64,000 nucleotides of DNA from Amycolatopsis sp. 2-15 (GCF_030285625.1 NZ_CP127294.1:3110001-3174000); one strand, 5' to 3'. Numbered from the stretch's first letter, positions 45,361 to 55,821 are shown. The notes: a model not told the origin generated them from the sequence alone. Numbers and translations are program-made.

Positions 45361-46263
45361 TTGTCCGCAGGAGAAGTGGGCCGAAGAGGGGTAATCGCCG
45401 GAGGGCTGGCCGCGGTGGCGGCGGGGGCGATGAGCACCCCCGCGTTCGCTGACGGTGCCACGACCACGCCGGTGAACGAACGGCTCAAGGGCTACAGCTA
45501 TCCGCTCAGCGCCCGCGGGGTGGCCAACCTCGCGCCGACGCCGCCGTGGCACTACGTCGGTGACGTGGTCGGCGTCGAGTTCTGGACCACGCCGGCCGCG
45601 GCCGCCGCGTCGCTGCCGACCGGGCTGGACCCGGACCCGGCGAGTTCAGGGCACGGCTACGCGCTGTTCATCGACTGGCAGTTTTCCGCCAGTGACAACA
45701 CCTACCTCGACCCGGTGCGCAGCCAGTACAGCGAGTTCCTCGTGCTGCTCGACGCCGTGCACAAGGGCTCGCCCGTGGCGTGGTGCCCGTTCATCTACGT
45801 GGACAACGACGAGGCGCTGGCCCGCGGCTGGATCCAGGGCTTCCCGAAGAAGATCGGGGCCGTGCACCAGACCCGCGCGTTCGGCGTGCCGAGCCAGGCC
45901 GGCCCCGTGGTCGGCCCCGGCGGCCGGTTCGGTGCAACGCTGTCGTCGAACGGCCGGCAGCTGGCGCAGGCGCAGGTGACGCTCGAGAAGACCGCGCCCA
46001 CGATCCCGGCGCTCGGCCGGCCGATCGTGAACCTGCGCCACTTCCCGCGGCTGACGAAGGGGCAGTACGAGAACCCCGCCGTGCACGAGCTGACGCAGTC
46101 CGTTTTGGACACTCCGCAGGTGGCCGGCACGTGGACCGGCACCGGCGAGCTGTCCTTCTTCCCCGCGCAGGCCGAGGAGCTGGCTGACCTGGCCCCGCAG
46201 CGCACCGGCGCGGGCTTCCGCGGCTCGTTGTCCTACAGCGTCACGGATCTGATCATCCTCTGA
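45361..46263 (+). CDS. exported acetoacetate decarboxylase-like protein (Tat signal)
   Basis: 300 residues from TTG 45361; GTG 45376 has its ribosome site too close. The N-terminus [19 protein letters not shown] is a twin-arginine signal ending at PAFA, so the protein is exported folded. The rest is an acetoacetate decarboxylase fold: [17 protein letters not shown], then [20 protein letters not shown] and GFPKKIG, where the family's Schiff-base Lys lies. Cytoplasmic ADC makes acetone and CO2; exported members probably catalyse aldol or decarboxylation steps on other keto acids. Substrate unknown. No operon partner on the plus strand. Confidence 0.8.
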   Translation: MSAGEVGRRGVIAGGLAAVAAGAMSTPAFADGATTTPVNERLKGYSYPLSARGVANLAPTPPWHYVGDVVGVEFWTTPAAAAASLPTGLDPDPASSGHGYALFIDWQFSASDNTYLDPVRSQYSEFLVLLDAVHKGSPVAWCPFIYVDNDEALARGWIQGFPKKIGAVHQTRAFGVPSQAGPVVGPGGRFGATLSSNGRQLAQAQVTLEKTAPTIPALGRPIVNLRHFPRLTKGQYENPAVHELTQSVLDTPQVAGTWTGTGELSFFPAQAEELADLAPQRTGAGFRGSLSYSVTDLIIL

Positions 46264-46301
46264 TGCGGTGGCGGCCGGGTGCCCGAGAGGCGCCCGGCCG
46301 T

Positions 46302-46598
46302 TCAGAGCCGTTCGTCCCGCATCACCTCGAGGTTGTGGAACACCGGCGGTTCGTCGCACAGCTTTCCCATGCGCTCGGCGACCTTCGCGGTCTCCGGCAG
46401 CTCCGAGTTCCGCATCGCTTCTTCATACGACGGGAATTCGACGAACTCCATGTACGTCCCGGGGTGGTCGCGGTCGCTCATCACGACCGCGTGGGTGGCC
46501 GTGCGACTGCCCTGCGTCGCGGTTTTCCACTCGTCCATGAGCTCGTTCAGCTCGTCCGGGTGTGAGGTCTTGAACTCGATGACTTGCACGAAACTCAT
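46302..46598 (-). CDS. antibiotic biosynthesis monooxygenase-like (dimeric alpha-beta barrel) protein
   Basis: 98 residues from ATG 46598. Sequence MSFVQVIEFKTSHPDELNEL, then HAVVMSDRDHPGTYMEFVEF and SYEEAMRNSELPETAKVAE, the ferredoxin-like beta-alpha-beta units of the ABM/Dabb superfamily. Such small proteins are cofactorless oxygenases or stress proteins and act as dimers. No catalytic assignment can be made. It converges on the ADC-like gene and follows the regulator gene on the same strand with a 96-base gap. Confidence 0.75.
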   Translation of the reverse strand: MSFVQVIEFKTSHPDELNELMDEWKTATQGSRTATHAVVMSDRDHPGTYMEFVEFPSYEEAMRNSELPETAKVAERMGKLCDEPPVFHNLEVMRDERL

Positions 46599-46694
46599 TT
46601 TCGGCTCCTGGTGAGGCTGCCCCGAAAACTCATCGTGCGCGCGGCATCTGGGCCCGTCAACGCAGGTCGGGGGCCCCGTTGTTCACCGGTCGGC

Positions 46695-47687
46695 TCAGTT
46701 CCACTCCACAGCGATCCCGGCCAGCCCCGGTCCCGCGTCCCTGAAGTAGCCGCTCGTCACGCCGCCTGTGTCGAGCGGGAGTTCTTCGGCCTCGACCGGC
46801 AGGGCGTCGTCGCGGGCGCGGACCTGGCGGGTGCAGCGCGCGGGCATCGCGGTGGGCGCGAACTGCAGTTGCAGCAGGTAGCTGGCGGCCTGGTCGCGCA
46901 GCATGCGGTAGTAGCCGGGGAACAACGCGCTGGAGTCGTCGCGCACCTCGAAGCAGAAGACGTGAATGTCGCCCTCGCCGAGTTTGCGGTCGAAGAGCAG
47001 CTCGGTCGCCATCGTCTCGCCGCCGGGGTGGCGCCGGATCCGCCCGACGCGGCAACCCTCCGCGGTGATCAGCTCGACGTCGTCGATCTTGCAGCCGGGG
47101 TCGCCGTTGTACACGGTCACGTAGCGGTCGGGGCCGTGCCGTCGCGCGCGCGTGACCAAGCGCGTGCGGATGCTGACCTGGCGGCGGCGCTCGTCGACCG
47201 TGATGCGGTCGTGGACCGAGAGCAGCTCCAGGTCGGCGTTGGAGTGGTTCGACGAGGGCAGCACACCCAGGTCGGTGAGCAGCTGGTCGACGATCGAGCC
47301 CATGTCGCCCGAGCGCAGGTCGTGGAACGACACCGCGGCCTGGTGCCCGCGCGGGCGAGCGGTGCGCGGGCCGATCAGCACCACCAGCGAGTCCGCCGGC
47401 AGCTGCAGCACCGACTCCAGGGCGCGGACGGCCGGCAACGCTTTGGGCACCTCGGGCTGGCGCAGCCCCCGCTGCCAGTAGCTGAGCGTCGACTGTCCAA
47501 TCTGGACGCCGCGCAGCGCCAGGTGGGCGCGCAGGCGGGCCAGTGACAGTCCCCGATGCGAGATGGCCGTGCGCAGGGCGTGGTGGAACTCGCCGGTGCG
47601 CAACGCGTCGGCCAGCTCCGCGGGCAGATCGCCAGAGCCACGGCGAACAGGTTCGATGATCAGTGCGCCTTCCCCGTCTCGAGACAC
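46695..47687 (-). CDS. helix-turn-helix regulator of unknown specificity
   Basis: 330 residues from GTG 47687, with AAGGGA upstream; GTG 47744 is an alternative. Residues about 15-110 resemble an XRE-type DNA-binding region (FHHALRTAISHRGLSLARLR, IGQSTLSYWQRGLRQPEVPK, VRALESVLQLPADSLVVLIG). The remaining ~200 residues are a beta-rich domain (DLELLSVHDRITVDERRRQV, YVTVYNGDPGCKIDDVELIT) with no family I recognise. It probably senses a ligand there. The divergent plus-strand gene 47942-48313 shares the 254-base upstream region and may be a target. Confidence 0.65.
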   Translation of the reverse strand: MSRDGEGALIIEPVRRGSGDLPAELADALRTGEFHHALRTAISHRGLSLARLRAHLALRGVQIGQSTLSYWQRGLRQPEVPKALPAVRALESVLQLPADSLVVLIGPRTARPRGHQAAVSFHDLRSGDMGSIVDQLLTDLGVLPSSNHSNADLELLSVHDRITVDERRRQVSIRTRLVTRARRHGPDRYVTVYNGDPGCKIDDVELITAEGCRVGRIRRHPGGETMATELLFDRKLGEGDIHVFCFEVRDDSSALFPGYYRMLRDQAASYLLQLQFAPTAMPARCTRQVRARDDALPVEAEELPLDTGGVTSGYFRDAGPGLAGIAVEWN

Positions 47688-47941
47688 CGCTTGTCCCTTC
47701 ACCAGACCAGTGTGGAGATCACTGCGTGCGCCGGCCGTGAACACCGCGGAACGTTCACGTTAGCAGCGCACGGTAGCCGCTCCGACCCCCGTTCGGGGTG
47801 GTTGGCCACGTAAGGGTGCCTATTCCGTGTTCCAGAACTGACCCGGAACGCGTTGATCACCGGAAGAGCATCTTGCTCCGCGTGACCGCACTGTTCACCG
47901 TTGTGACGACCGAGGGTCACGTCGTGGGGTGGGGAGGTTCC

Positions 47942-48313
47942 GTGCCGGTGTTCGCCAAGCAGCTACCCGTCACCGCCCGGGCCGCCGCCCGCCGTGGCCG
48001 GGTCCGGATCGAGAGAGTACGCACCACGGGCCGGGTTCTGGCGCTCGTGGCGCTCGTCGGCATGGCGTTGCTGACGTCGGCACCGGGCGCGAGCGCGGCG
48101 CAGCCCGCCGGCGTCGGCAACGCCCACCTCGTTCCGCGGTCGGCCACCGGCGAGGCGCGCGCCATCCGGCTCGTGGCCGATGTCCTGCCGCGCGGTGACA
48201 CCCCGCCGCCCGAGGACCACGACTCCGGCTGGCTGCCGCTGCTCATCCTCGCGGGCCTGCTGCTCACCGGCGGCGGGGGCTACCTGCTGCACTCGTGGCG
48301 CGAGGCCGCCTAA
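47942..48313 (+). CDS. small exported protein with C-terminal membrane anchor
   Basis: 123 residues from GTG 47942, with GGGGAGG upstream. A long basic N-terminus (ARAAARRGRVRIERVRTTGR) leads to the hydrophobic stretch VLALVALVGMALLTSAPGAS with a likely cleavage site at ASA. A short extracytoplasmic part ends in GWLPLLILAGLLLTGGGGYL, a second membrane helix, and HSWREAA. No LPxTG-type motif. Unknown function. Its stop overlaps the convergent TetR gene by four bases. The divergent HTH gene may regulate it. Confidence 0.6.
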   Translation: MPVFAKQLPVTARAAARRGRVRIERVRTTGRVLALVALVGMALLTSAPGASAAQPAGVGNAHLVPRSATGEARAIRLVADVLPRGDTPPPEDHDSGWLPLLILAGLLLTGGGGYLLHSWREAA

Positions 48314-48951
48314 GGCGTACCGGCCGGCCCGGCGGTGCCGTCCCTCCCGCCGGGCCGCCGGTCGACCACCTTCTCGTCCGGAGCGGTCCGGTCCGGGTCT
48401 TCGGCCACGGCGTCGAGCGCCGCGTGCAGGAACGGGATCAGGTCTTCGGCGTCAGCGCCGTTGAGCACGGTCGAACCGAGCAGCATGCGGTTGAGCAATG
48501 TCCCGGCGCAGATCGCGATCAGCAGCGCCGAGCGGCCGGTGGTGCCGGCTCCGGGCAGCGCGTCGGCGAGCCGGCTCTGGTAGTTGCGCTCGATGCTCTC
48601 GCGCATGATCGCCGCCGCACGCGGGTTGGCAACGGAGCGCAGGGTGAGCAGCATCCCGTCGGACGCGTGCGGGTCGTCGCCGGTCAGCAGGGCCCGCGCC
48701 GCCTCGGCGTTGAGTTCGGGCGTCATCATCATCGACTTCTCGAACGCGATCTCCACGACCTCGGCGAAGAGCCCCTCCTTCGAGCCGAAGTACTTGCCGA
48801 TCAGCCGCGCGTCCACGTCGGCCGCACCGGCGATCTCGCGGACTCCGGCGCCGTCGTAGCCGTGCTCGGTGAACGCCTTGCGGGCGGCGTTCAGGATCGC
48901 CGCGCGCGTGGCCACGGGGTCGCGGCGCTTCGGCGTCGAATCAGGACTCAT
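48310..48951 (-). CDS. TetR-family transcriptional repressor
   Basis: 213 residues. The HTH domain is [40 protein letters not shown] (given in two parts) ending [20 protein letters not shown], the TetR hallmark. The C-terminal ligand domain is helical, with [20 protein letters not shown] and a Pro/Gly-rich tail. It is divergent from the aldo-keto reductase gene, and the 140-base gap contains inverted and direct repeats of GGACTTA (49003-49054), the likely operator. It probably represses both genes until an aldehyde- or ketone-like ligand binds. Confidence 0.9.
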   Translation of the reverse strand: MSPDSTPKRRDPVATRAAILNAARKAFTEHGYDGAGVREIAGAADVDARLIGKYFGSKEGLFAEVVEIAFEKSMMMTPELNAEAARALLTGDDPHASDGMLLTLRSVANPRAAAIMRESIERNYQSRLADALPGAGTTGRSALLIAICAGTLLNRMLLGSTVLNGADAEDLIPFLHAALDAVAEDPDRTAPDEKVVDRRPGGRDGTAGPAGTP

Positions 48952-49002
48952 GGAGGCCAGGGTACGAGGCGCGTCGGTGGTTCGGAGTCACGCGCGGGTT
49001 GC

Positions 49003-49054
49003 TAAGTCCTCACTCGTGGACTTATGGTGGTCCACAGGCGCGGACTTATCCGCG
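49003..49054. promoter_or_regulatory. operator array between TetR and aldo-keto reductase genes
   Basis: TAAGTCC (49003-49009) faces GGACTTA (49018-49024); GTGGAC (49016-49021) faces GTCCAC (49030-49035); and CGCGGA-CTTA-TCCGCG (49039-49054) is a further palindrome. GGACTTAT recurs with a 24-base period. This density of symmetric elements between divergent genes is typical of TetR binding. Confidence 0.7.
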
Positions 49055-49091
49055 TCGAGGAGATCAACCACCGCGACTAAGGATTCCTTCC

Positions 49092-50117
<1,026 letters not shown>

Positions 50118-50165
50118 GACTGCCGGTAGCGCCGGGCCGGTGGTGCCTGTCCTAGGGTGAGCCCC

Positions 50166-50807
50166 GTGGGGCGACTGGTCGTGATCGAAGGTCTGGACGG
50201 TGCCGGCAAGCGCACCCTCGCGGACGGGCTCACCGCTGAGCTGGAACGCGGGGGCGCGCGGGTCGGCAGCCTGGCGTTCCCGCGTTACGGCCGCAGCATC
50301 CACGCGGACCTCGTGCGCGAGGCCCTGCACCGCGGCCACGGCGACCTCGCCGACTCCGTCTACGGCATGGCTCTGCTCTACGCTCTCGACCGCCGCGGCG
50401 CGGCCGACGAGATCCGCGCGCTGCTGGCGGACAACGACGTGGTGCTGCTCGACCGCTACGTCGCCTCAAACGCCGCGTACGCCGCCGCACGCTTGAGCGA
50501 GAACGCCGACGGCGACGTCGTGCGCTGGGTGTGGGGCCTCGAGGTCGACCGCTTCGCGCTCCCGCGACCCGACGCGCACCTGTTGCTGCGGGTGTCGCCC
50601 GAGGTCGCCGCCGAACGGGCCGTCCGCCGCGCCGCCGCGGACAGCGCGCGGGCACGGGACGCGTTCGAATCCGACGACGCCCTGCAGCAGCGTTGCGCCG
50701 CCGTGTACGACGAGCTGGCCGCGGCCGGCTGGCTCGCGCCCTGGCACGTGCTCGACGGGGTGGCCGGTGTCGACTTGCCGACGTTGGCCAAGTCGCTGCT
50801 GTCCTGA
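50166..50807 (+). CDS. tmk: thymidylate kinase
   Basis: 213 residues from GTG 50166 (GTG 50157 is also possible). P-loop EGLDGAGKRTLADGL, the DR motif LLDRYVASNAAYAAA and a lid region with RAVRRAAADSARARD. It phosphorylates dTMP to dTDP, essential for DNA synthesis. The Lys-Arg-Thr end of the P-loop and the short lid match the actinobacterial Tmk I recall. In mycobacteria tmk sits directly before mtrA; here about 5 kb of other genes separate them. Confidence 0.9.
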   Translation: MGRLVVIEGLDGAGKRTLADGLTAELERGGARVGSLAFPRYGRSIHADLVREALHRGHGDLADSVYGMALLYALDRRGAADEIRALLADNDVVLLDRYVASNAAYAAARLSENADGDVVRWVWGLEVDRFALPRPDAHLLLRVSPEVAAERAVRRAAADSARARDAFESDDALQQRCAAVYDELAAAGWLAPWHVLDGVAGVDLPTLAKSLLS

Positions 50808-50811
50808 GCCC

Positions 50812-51957
50812 TCAGCGTTCGTCGAAGCCCGCGGGGTCGAATCGTGCGGGGTCGAAGAGGGCGATGGGGTGCGTCGTGCTCCCGTCCACGACCAGATCGG
50901 CCACGATCTCCCCGACCACGGGCACGAACTTGAAGCCGTGCCCCGAAAAACCGCACGCCACGACCAACCGCGGGTGCGCCGGGTGCTGAGCGATCACGAA
51001 GTCCTCGTCGGGTGTGTTCGTGTACAGGCAGGTCGCGGCGCGGCGGAACGTGCCCAGCTTCGGCAGCCGCGAGCCGACGAGGCGGGTGATAGCGCGCACC
51101 TCGTCGTCGTGCACGCGGCGGTCGATCGTGTCGGCCGTGCACGGCGTGCCGGCGTAGTGCGAAGCCACCTTCACGCCCTGCGGTGAGTGCGCGGGGAAGC
51201 CGTAGAACTGGTCGCCCTGCTCGGTTTCCCACAGGTACACCGGGTGCCGGTCGGCCGCGAACGGCGCCGCGTCCGCCGGTTCGAACCAGTACTGCACCTG
51301 CCGCTGCACCTCGAAGTCCACGCCGAGGTCGGCGAGCAGCGATGGCGCCCACGCGCCCGGGCACAGCACCAGCCGCGAAGCCGTGTAGTAGCTCGATGTC
51401 GTGCCCACGCGCACGCCGGACTCCGACGTGCTCCAGGTGAACACCTGCTCCTCGTGGTGCAGCTCGGCGCCGTGGCGCGCGGCGAGCTGCAGGTGCGCGG
51501 CGACGCTGCCCTCCGGCGACACGAACCCGGCGCCCGGCTCGTAGAGCGCCACCTCGTCGTCGCGCGGGGCCACCGTGGGGAAGCGGCGGCGGATCTCCGC
51601 CGCGTCGAGCAACTCGTGCGGGATGTCGAACTTCTCGGCCGAGAGCACGCTGCCGGTGATCGTGCGCGAGTCCGGCGGCCCGGCCATCAGCCCGCCGCAG
51701 CGGGTGAACAGGTGGCGGCCGGTGTCGCGTTCGACCTCGTCCCACAGCTCGTGCGCGCGCAGCAGCAGCGGCACGTAGTCGGGGCCTTCGAGGTAGGCCT
51801 GGCGTGTGATGCGCGAACCGCCGTGGCTGGAGCCGAGGTTGTGCACGGGCGCGAACTGGTCGATGCCGAGCACCCGCTGTCCGCGCTGCGCGAGCCGGTA
51901 CGCCGCGGCGCTGCCCATGCCGCCGAGGCCGATCACGATCACGTCGTAGTGCGTCAA
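50812..51957 (-). CDS. monomeric sarcosine oxidase / N-methyl amino acid oxidase (SolA/MSOX family)
   Basis: 381 residues from TTG 51957, with GAGGAGAA upstream. The FAD-binding N-terminus is [20 protein letters not shown], followed by [13 protein letters not shown]. Cys310 in [14 protein letters not shown] is the residue that carries covalent 8-S-cysteinyl FAD in SolA and MSOX, so a flavinylated enzyme is expected. The end [20 protein letters not shown] is typical. It oxidises sarcosine (or a related N-methyl amino acid) to glycine, formaldehyde and hydrogen peroxide. Its TTG overlaps the stop of the dimethylglycine oxidase gene (TTGA), so the two act in sequence. Confidence 0.85.
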   Translation of the reverse strand: MTHYDVIVIGLGGMGSAAAYRLAQRGQRVLGIDQFAPVHNLGSSHGGSRITRQAYLEGPDYVPLLLRAHELWDEVERDTGRHLFTRCGGLMAGPPDSRTITGSVLSAEKFDIPHELLDAAEIRRRFPTVAPRDDEVALYEPGAGFVSPEGSVAAHLQLAARHGAELHHEEQVFTWSTSESGVRVGTTSSYYTASRLVLCPGAWAPSLLADLGVDFEVQRQVQYWFEPADAAPFAADRHPVYLWETEQGDQFYGFPAHSPQGVKVASHYAGTPCTADTIDRRVHDDEVRAITRLVGSRLPKLGTFRRAATCLYTNTPDEDFVIAQHPAHPRLVVACGFSGHGFKFVPVVGEIVADLVVDGSTTHPIALFDPARFDPAGFDER

Positions 51958-54248
51958 GCGGTTCTCCTCGTGCCGTCCGGTCCCTCGGGTTCCACGACCG
52001 CCGGTACCCGCCGGCCGAAGTACTCGATCTCCACCGGTGTACCAGGTTTCGCGCATTCGACGGGAAGCCACGCGTAGGCGAGGTTCTTGCCGACGGTGTG
52101 GCCGCGCGCCGCGCTCGTGACGTAGCCCGCCGGGCAGCCCTCGAAGTACACGGGTTCCTTGCCCTGCACCAGATCGTCGGTGACCAGGGACGTCAGCCTG
52201 CGCCCGACGGTGGCGGCCGAGCGCCCGAGCAGTGCGTCACGGCCGAGGAAGTACCCCTTGTCCTCGCGCACGGCCGAACCCAGCCCGGCCTCGTACGGGT
52301 CGTGTTCCGCGGTGAAGTCGACGCCCCACGTGCGCCGACCGTCCTCCCGCCGCAGGCTCGAGAATGCCTCGTGCCCGGCGGCGACGATCCCGTGCGGCTG
52401 CCCGGCTTCCCATAGCGTGTCCCACAGCAGGCGGCCCAGATCCGCGCTGGTGTGCAGCTCCCAGCCGGGATCGCCGCACCGGCGCAGCACGAGTACCGGC
52501 ACGGCGCCGATGAACGCGGTGACCGCGCCGTCCGCCGGCAGGTCCGTTGTGGACAGTGGAGCCAGAACCCGCGCGGCGAGGGGGCCCCACACGCCGAGAC
52601 AGCACGTGCCCGCGGTGATTTCGTGGATCTGCACCGTGCCGTCGCCGGGCAGGTGGCGGCGCAGCCAGTCGACGTCGAGGGCGCTGTTGGCCCCGACCTG
52701 GAACCGGTCGGTGCCCAGGCGGGCCACCGTGAGATCGCTGCGGACGCCGCCGTCTTCGCCGAGCAGCAGCGTGTACGTGACCGCACCCGGCGCGTGGCCG
52801 AGCTCGTTGGTGGTCATCGTCCGCAGGAACGGCAGCGCGCCCGGTCCGGTGACCTCGAGCCGGGTCGCCGGCGTCAGGTCGAACACCGCCACCCGCTCGC
52901 GCGCGACGATCGCCTCGGCGCCCGCCGTCCGCCCTTCGGCCGACGCCGGCACGCGCGCCAGCTCGGGCAGGGTTTCGTTGGCGGAGAACCAAACCGGGCG
53001 CTCCCAGCCGCCGGTTTCCGCGAAGCGCGCACCCAAGGCGACGTGCCGCTCGTAGAACGGCGACGTGCGCAACGGCGGCCGCGGCTCGTCGTGCCGGGTG
53101 CCCGCGAACGTCCGGATCGCGCGTTCCCGCACCTGGCCCGGGGCGAGCTGCACCCGCTCGAACCGGGCGAGGTCGCTCGCGTGCAGGTCGAGCCGAGGCT
53201 GCCCGTCGACGAGCCACCGCGCCACCTCACGCGCGACACCGGCGGCGTGCGGGAAGGCCACGGCCTCGGCGACCCAGAAACCGTCGAGGTCCGGGTGCTC
53301 GCCGAGCAGCGGCTTGCCGTCCGCGGTGGCCGCGACCAGGCTGGTCACGCCGTCCTCGACTTTCGCGTCGGCCAGCGCGGGCAGCAGGCGCACGGCCTCG
53401 GCCCAGGGCTGCTCGAAGTCGGCCGGGGCGAACGGCCCGGCCGTGCGCGGCGCGGCGCTGCCGAGGCCGAGGCGGTCGACGTGCTCGCGCACCGACAGCC
53501 TGCCGTGGCGCAGGACCGGCTTGCCTGCCTCCGTGAAGTCATCATTGTGGCCGGCGAGCGAGGGCAGCGTTATCGTGCGCACGTAGTGCTGGGCCAAGGG
53601 CACCAGCGGCACGACCAGGTCCACGAGCCGCCCGATCGCCGGCGCGCCCACCCCCGCGCAGGAGACCACGACGTCGGCGCGGAACCGATCGGTCTCGGTG
53701 CGCACGTCCGTGACGCGCCCGCCGCTGCGCTCGATGGCCATGACCCGTTGACCCGCCAGGAACCGCGCGCCGCGGTCGATCGCGCGCCGGGCCTGGGCCT
53801 CGGCGGCGCGCAGCGGTTTCGCCACGCCGTCACCCGGGGTGTGGAGGCCGCCGAGGACCTGCGCCGGGTCCAGCAGCGGGTGCAGTTCGGCGCATTCCCG
53901 CGGCGAGCGCAGGTACGCGCGCACGCCCCACGAGGTCGCCCAGCCGTGGCGTCGTCGGAGCTCCGCCAGCTGTGGCGGCGTGGTCGCGAGGTCCAGGCCG
54001 CCGACGGGCTGGAAGCACCACCGGCCCTCCAGCGTCAGCGAGCCGTACTTGGCCACGGTGTACTTCGCGAACTCCGTCATGGTGCGATCCGCGTCGGTCT
54101 GGCGCACGAGGCCCGGTCCGTCACCGGTGAAGAGCGACCCCTGCTCCAGCACCGTGACGTCGGTCCAGCCGCGTTCGGTGAGCTCGTCGGCCAGCGCGCA
54201 GCCGACGAGCCCGGCGCCGATGACGACCACTCGCGGTCGGGCTGCCAT
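51954..54248 (-). CDS. dimethylglycine oxidase-like FAD/GcvT-domain enzyme
   Basis: 764 residues from ATG 54248 with AGGAGG upstream. The N-terminal ~400 residues are a DAO-type FAD domain ([40 protein letters not shown]). The C-terminal ~350 residues are a folate-binding GcvT-like half ([46 protein letters not shown]), the arrangement of Arthrobacter dimethylglycine oxidase. The His that links FAD covalently (STSHAPG in that enzyme) is replaced by Asp43 (FTGDGPG). It should demethylate dimethylglycine or a similar amine, passing the one-carbon unit to tetrahydrofolate. Coupled to the sarcosine oxidase gene. Confidence 0.85.
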   Translation of the reverse strand: MAARPRVVVIGAGLVGCALADELTERGWTDVTVLEQGSLFTGDGPGLVRQTDADRTMTEFAKYTVAKYGSLTLEGRWCFQPVGGLDLATTPPQLAELRRRHGWATSWGVRAYLRSPRECAELHPLLDPAQVLGGLHTPGDGVAKPLRAAEAQARRAIDRGARFLAGQRVMAIERSGGRVTDVRTETDRFRADVVVSCAGVGAPAIGRLVDLVVPLVPLAQHYVRTITLPSLAGHNDDFTEAGKPVLRHGRLSVREHVDRLGLGSAAPRTAGPFAPADFEQPWAEAVRLLPALADAKVEDGVTSLVAATADGKPLLGEHPDLDGFWVAEAVAFPHAAGVAREVARWLVDGQPRLDLHASDLARFERVQLAPGQVRERAIRTFAGTRHDEPRPPLRTSPFYERHVALGARFAETGGWERPVWFSANETLPELARVPASAEGRTAGAEAIVARERVAVFDLTPATRLEVTGPGALPFLRTMTTNELGHAPGAVTYTLLLGEDGGVRSDLTVARLGTDRFQVGANSALDVDWLRRHLPGDGTVQIHEITAGTCCLGVWGPLAARVLAPLSTTDLPADGAVTAFIGAVPVLVLRRCGDPGWELHTSADLGRLLWDTLWEAGQPHGIVAAGHEAFSSLRREDGRRTWGVDFTAEHDPYEAGLGSAVREDKGYFLGRDALLGRSAATVGRRLTSLVTDDLVQGKEPVYFEGCPAGYVTSAARGHTVGKNLAYAWLPVECAKPGTPVEIEYFGRRVPAVVEPEGPDGTRRTA

Positions 54249-54468
54249 CGCGGTACCTCCTGGCCGGGGTTCACCGGGCGCGCCGAACGACCCGCCGGGC
54301 ACGGGCCAGGTTGCGGATGGGGGTGTGTGTTCCGTCTTCTGCAACAAAGTGCGGGATCGCGGGGGCGTGTGTCAAGACCGCGTGGGGAAGCGGTTTTTCG
54401 CTTGCGCCCGGGCAGGTGAAGCCCGTAACGCGAACGTCGGCAGAGGCGATCCGACGCCAGGGGGAGTA

Positions 54469-55254
54469 TCAGCTGGCGTAGTAGCCCAGTTGCGCTGAAA
54501 GTTCTTTCGCCGCTTCGGTCATCGGCCGCACGATCTGCTTGATCCGCTGCTTAGACAGCCGGTACGACGGCCCCGAAGCGCTCATCGCCGCCACGACCTC
54601 GCCACCCGGGCCGTGGATCGGCACCGCGACGGCGTGCATGCCGAGCTCCAGCTCCTCGAAGCAGGCCGCGTAGCCGTCCTCGGCCGCGCGTTCGACCTCC
54701 GACTCGAGCTCCTCGGGGTCCACGGTCGTGCGTGGCGTGTACTGCTCAAGGCCGTGGCCGAACACGCGCTTGCGGTCGGCCTCGGTCATCGCGGCCAGCA
54801 GCACCTTGCCGCTGGAGGTCGCGTGCAGCGGCGTGCGCTGCCCGGTCCAGTTCTGTGTGGTGATGGCGGCCGCGCCGCGGGCCTGGCTGATGTTGATGGC
54901 CACGCCGTCGTCGGCGATCGCGATGTTCACGGTCTCGCCCAGCTCCTCGGCCAGGGCCTGGCAAGTCTGGCGGCCGAGTTTCGCGAGGTCCATGCGGCCG
55001 GTGGCCGCGCCGGCGAGGCGGACGATGCCGAACCCGATCGCGTACTTCCCGCGCTCGCCCAGCTGCTCGACGAGCCCGTGCTGTTCCAAGACACTCAGCA
55101 GCCGGGACGCGGTCGACTTGTGCACCCCGAGCTCACCGGCGATCTCCGTGATCCCCGACTCCCCGTTGCGTGCGAGCAGTTCCAGCACGTGAATCGCGCG
55201 GTCGACCGACTGAACTTGACTTCCCGTTGCGTTGCCCGAGTCCTGGTTCCGCAT
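54469..55254 (-). CDS. IclR-family transcriptional regulator
   Basis: 261 residues. Winged helix VQSVDRAIHVLELLARNGES, GITEIAGELGVHKSTASRLL SVLEQHGLVEQ (in two parts). The C-terminal effector domain has TPLHATSSGKVLLAAM and HAVAVPIHGPGGEVVAAMS. It lies between the demethylation genes and the divergent Rieske gene. An inverted repeat TGTTGCGCA/TGCGCAACA stands in the shared region, and a related GCGCAACA site overlaps its own start, so it probably controls itself and the neighbours in response to a betaine-pathway metabolite. The ligand is inferred. Confidence 0.9.
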   Translation of the reverse strand: MRNQDSGNATGSQVQSVDRAIHVLELLARNGESGITEIAGELGVHKSTASRLLSVLEQHGLVEQLGERGKYAIGFGIVRLAGAATGRMDLAKLGRQTCQALAEELGETVNIAIADDGVAINISQARGAAAITTQNWTGQRTPLHATSSGKVLLAAMTEADRKRVFGHGLEQYTPRTTVDPEELESEVERAAEDGYAACFEELELGMHAVAVPIHGPGGEVVAAMSASGPSYRLSKQRIKQIVRPMTEAAKELSAQLGYYAS

Positions 55255-55334
55255 AGCGCAACACTAACGGCTGGGCGGCGATCTGTTCGGCTGAGCGGGC
55301 GAATCCCTTGACGACGGGGGCAGGCGGGCCGCAC

Positions 55335-55372
55335 TGTTGCGCACAGTGCACATCGACGCGTCATGCGCAACA
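55335..55372. promoter_or_regulatory. candidate IclR operator upstream of the Rieske gene
   Basis: TGTTGCGCA (55335-55343) and TGCGCAACA (55364-55372) are exact inverted repeats separated by 20 bases, about 50 bases before the Rieske start. A third GCGCAACA copy is at 55256-55263, over the iclR start. Confidence 0.6.
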
Positions 55373-55420
55373 TTCACGAACCGCTCCCGGTTCCCGTGAC
55401 CCGTTTCCGGAGGCTTCCCG

Positions 55421-55762
55421 ATGATCCGTGCCTGCGCCGTCGCCGACCTGCCCGAGGGTGAGTCCCTCCGGATCGACGGCCCGACCCCGATCGCCGTCTT
55501 CCACACCGCCACCGGCTTCTACGCCATCGACGACACCTGCACCCACCAGGACGCCTCGCTCGCCGACGGCTGGCTCGAAGGCTGCTTCGTGGAGTGCCCG
55601 CTGCACGCGGCCCAGTTCGATTTGCGCACCGGCGTGCCGACCTGCCTGCCTGCGAAGAGCCCCGTCCGGACCTACGCCGTGGTGGTCACCGACGGTGTGG
55701 TGCTCGTCGACGCGCCGGTGCCGGCCGTCGTCGGTGAGGGCAGCGCCCAGCTCACCGCGTAG
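55421..55762 (+). CDS. Rieske [2Fe-2S] ferredoxin
   Basis: 113 residues from ATG 55421, with GGAGG upstream. The cluster motif is complete: CTHQDASLADG followed by CPLHAAQF, Cys-x-His and Cys-x2-His with 18 residues between. The small size and soluble nature match the ferredoxin subunits of Rieske dioxygenase systems (HcaC-like). It should pass electrons to an oxygenase; no oxygenase gene is in the window. The neighbouring dimethylglycine and sarcosine oxidases suggest a partner that demethylates glycine betaine, encoded elsewhere. Confidence 0.88.
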   Translation: MIRACAVADLPEGESLRIDGPTPIAVFHTATGFYAIDDTCTHQDASLADGWLEGCFVECPLHAAQFDLRTGVPTCLPAKSPVRTYAVVVTDGVVLVDAPVPAVVGEGSAQLTA

Positions 55763-55776
55763 CTCTTCCCACCCGA

Positions 55777-55821
55777 GGCCCGTGGGGGTTCCCGAGGCCT
55801 GCCCGGGAACCTTCACGGGCC
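55777..55821 (+). terminator. 18-bp hairpin after the Rieske gene
   Basis: The arms 55777-55794 and 55804-55821 pair over 18 positions with two G-T pairs and a nine-base loop. It begins 14 bases after the Rieske stop and insulates it from mtrA. Confidence 0.75.
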
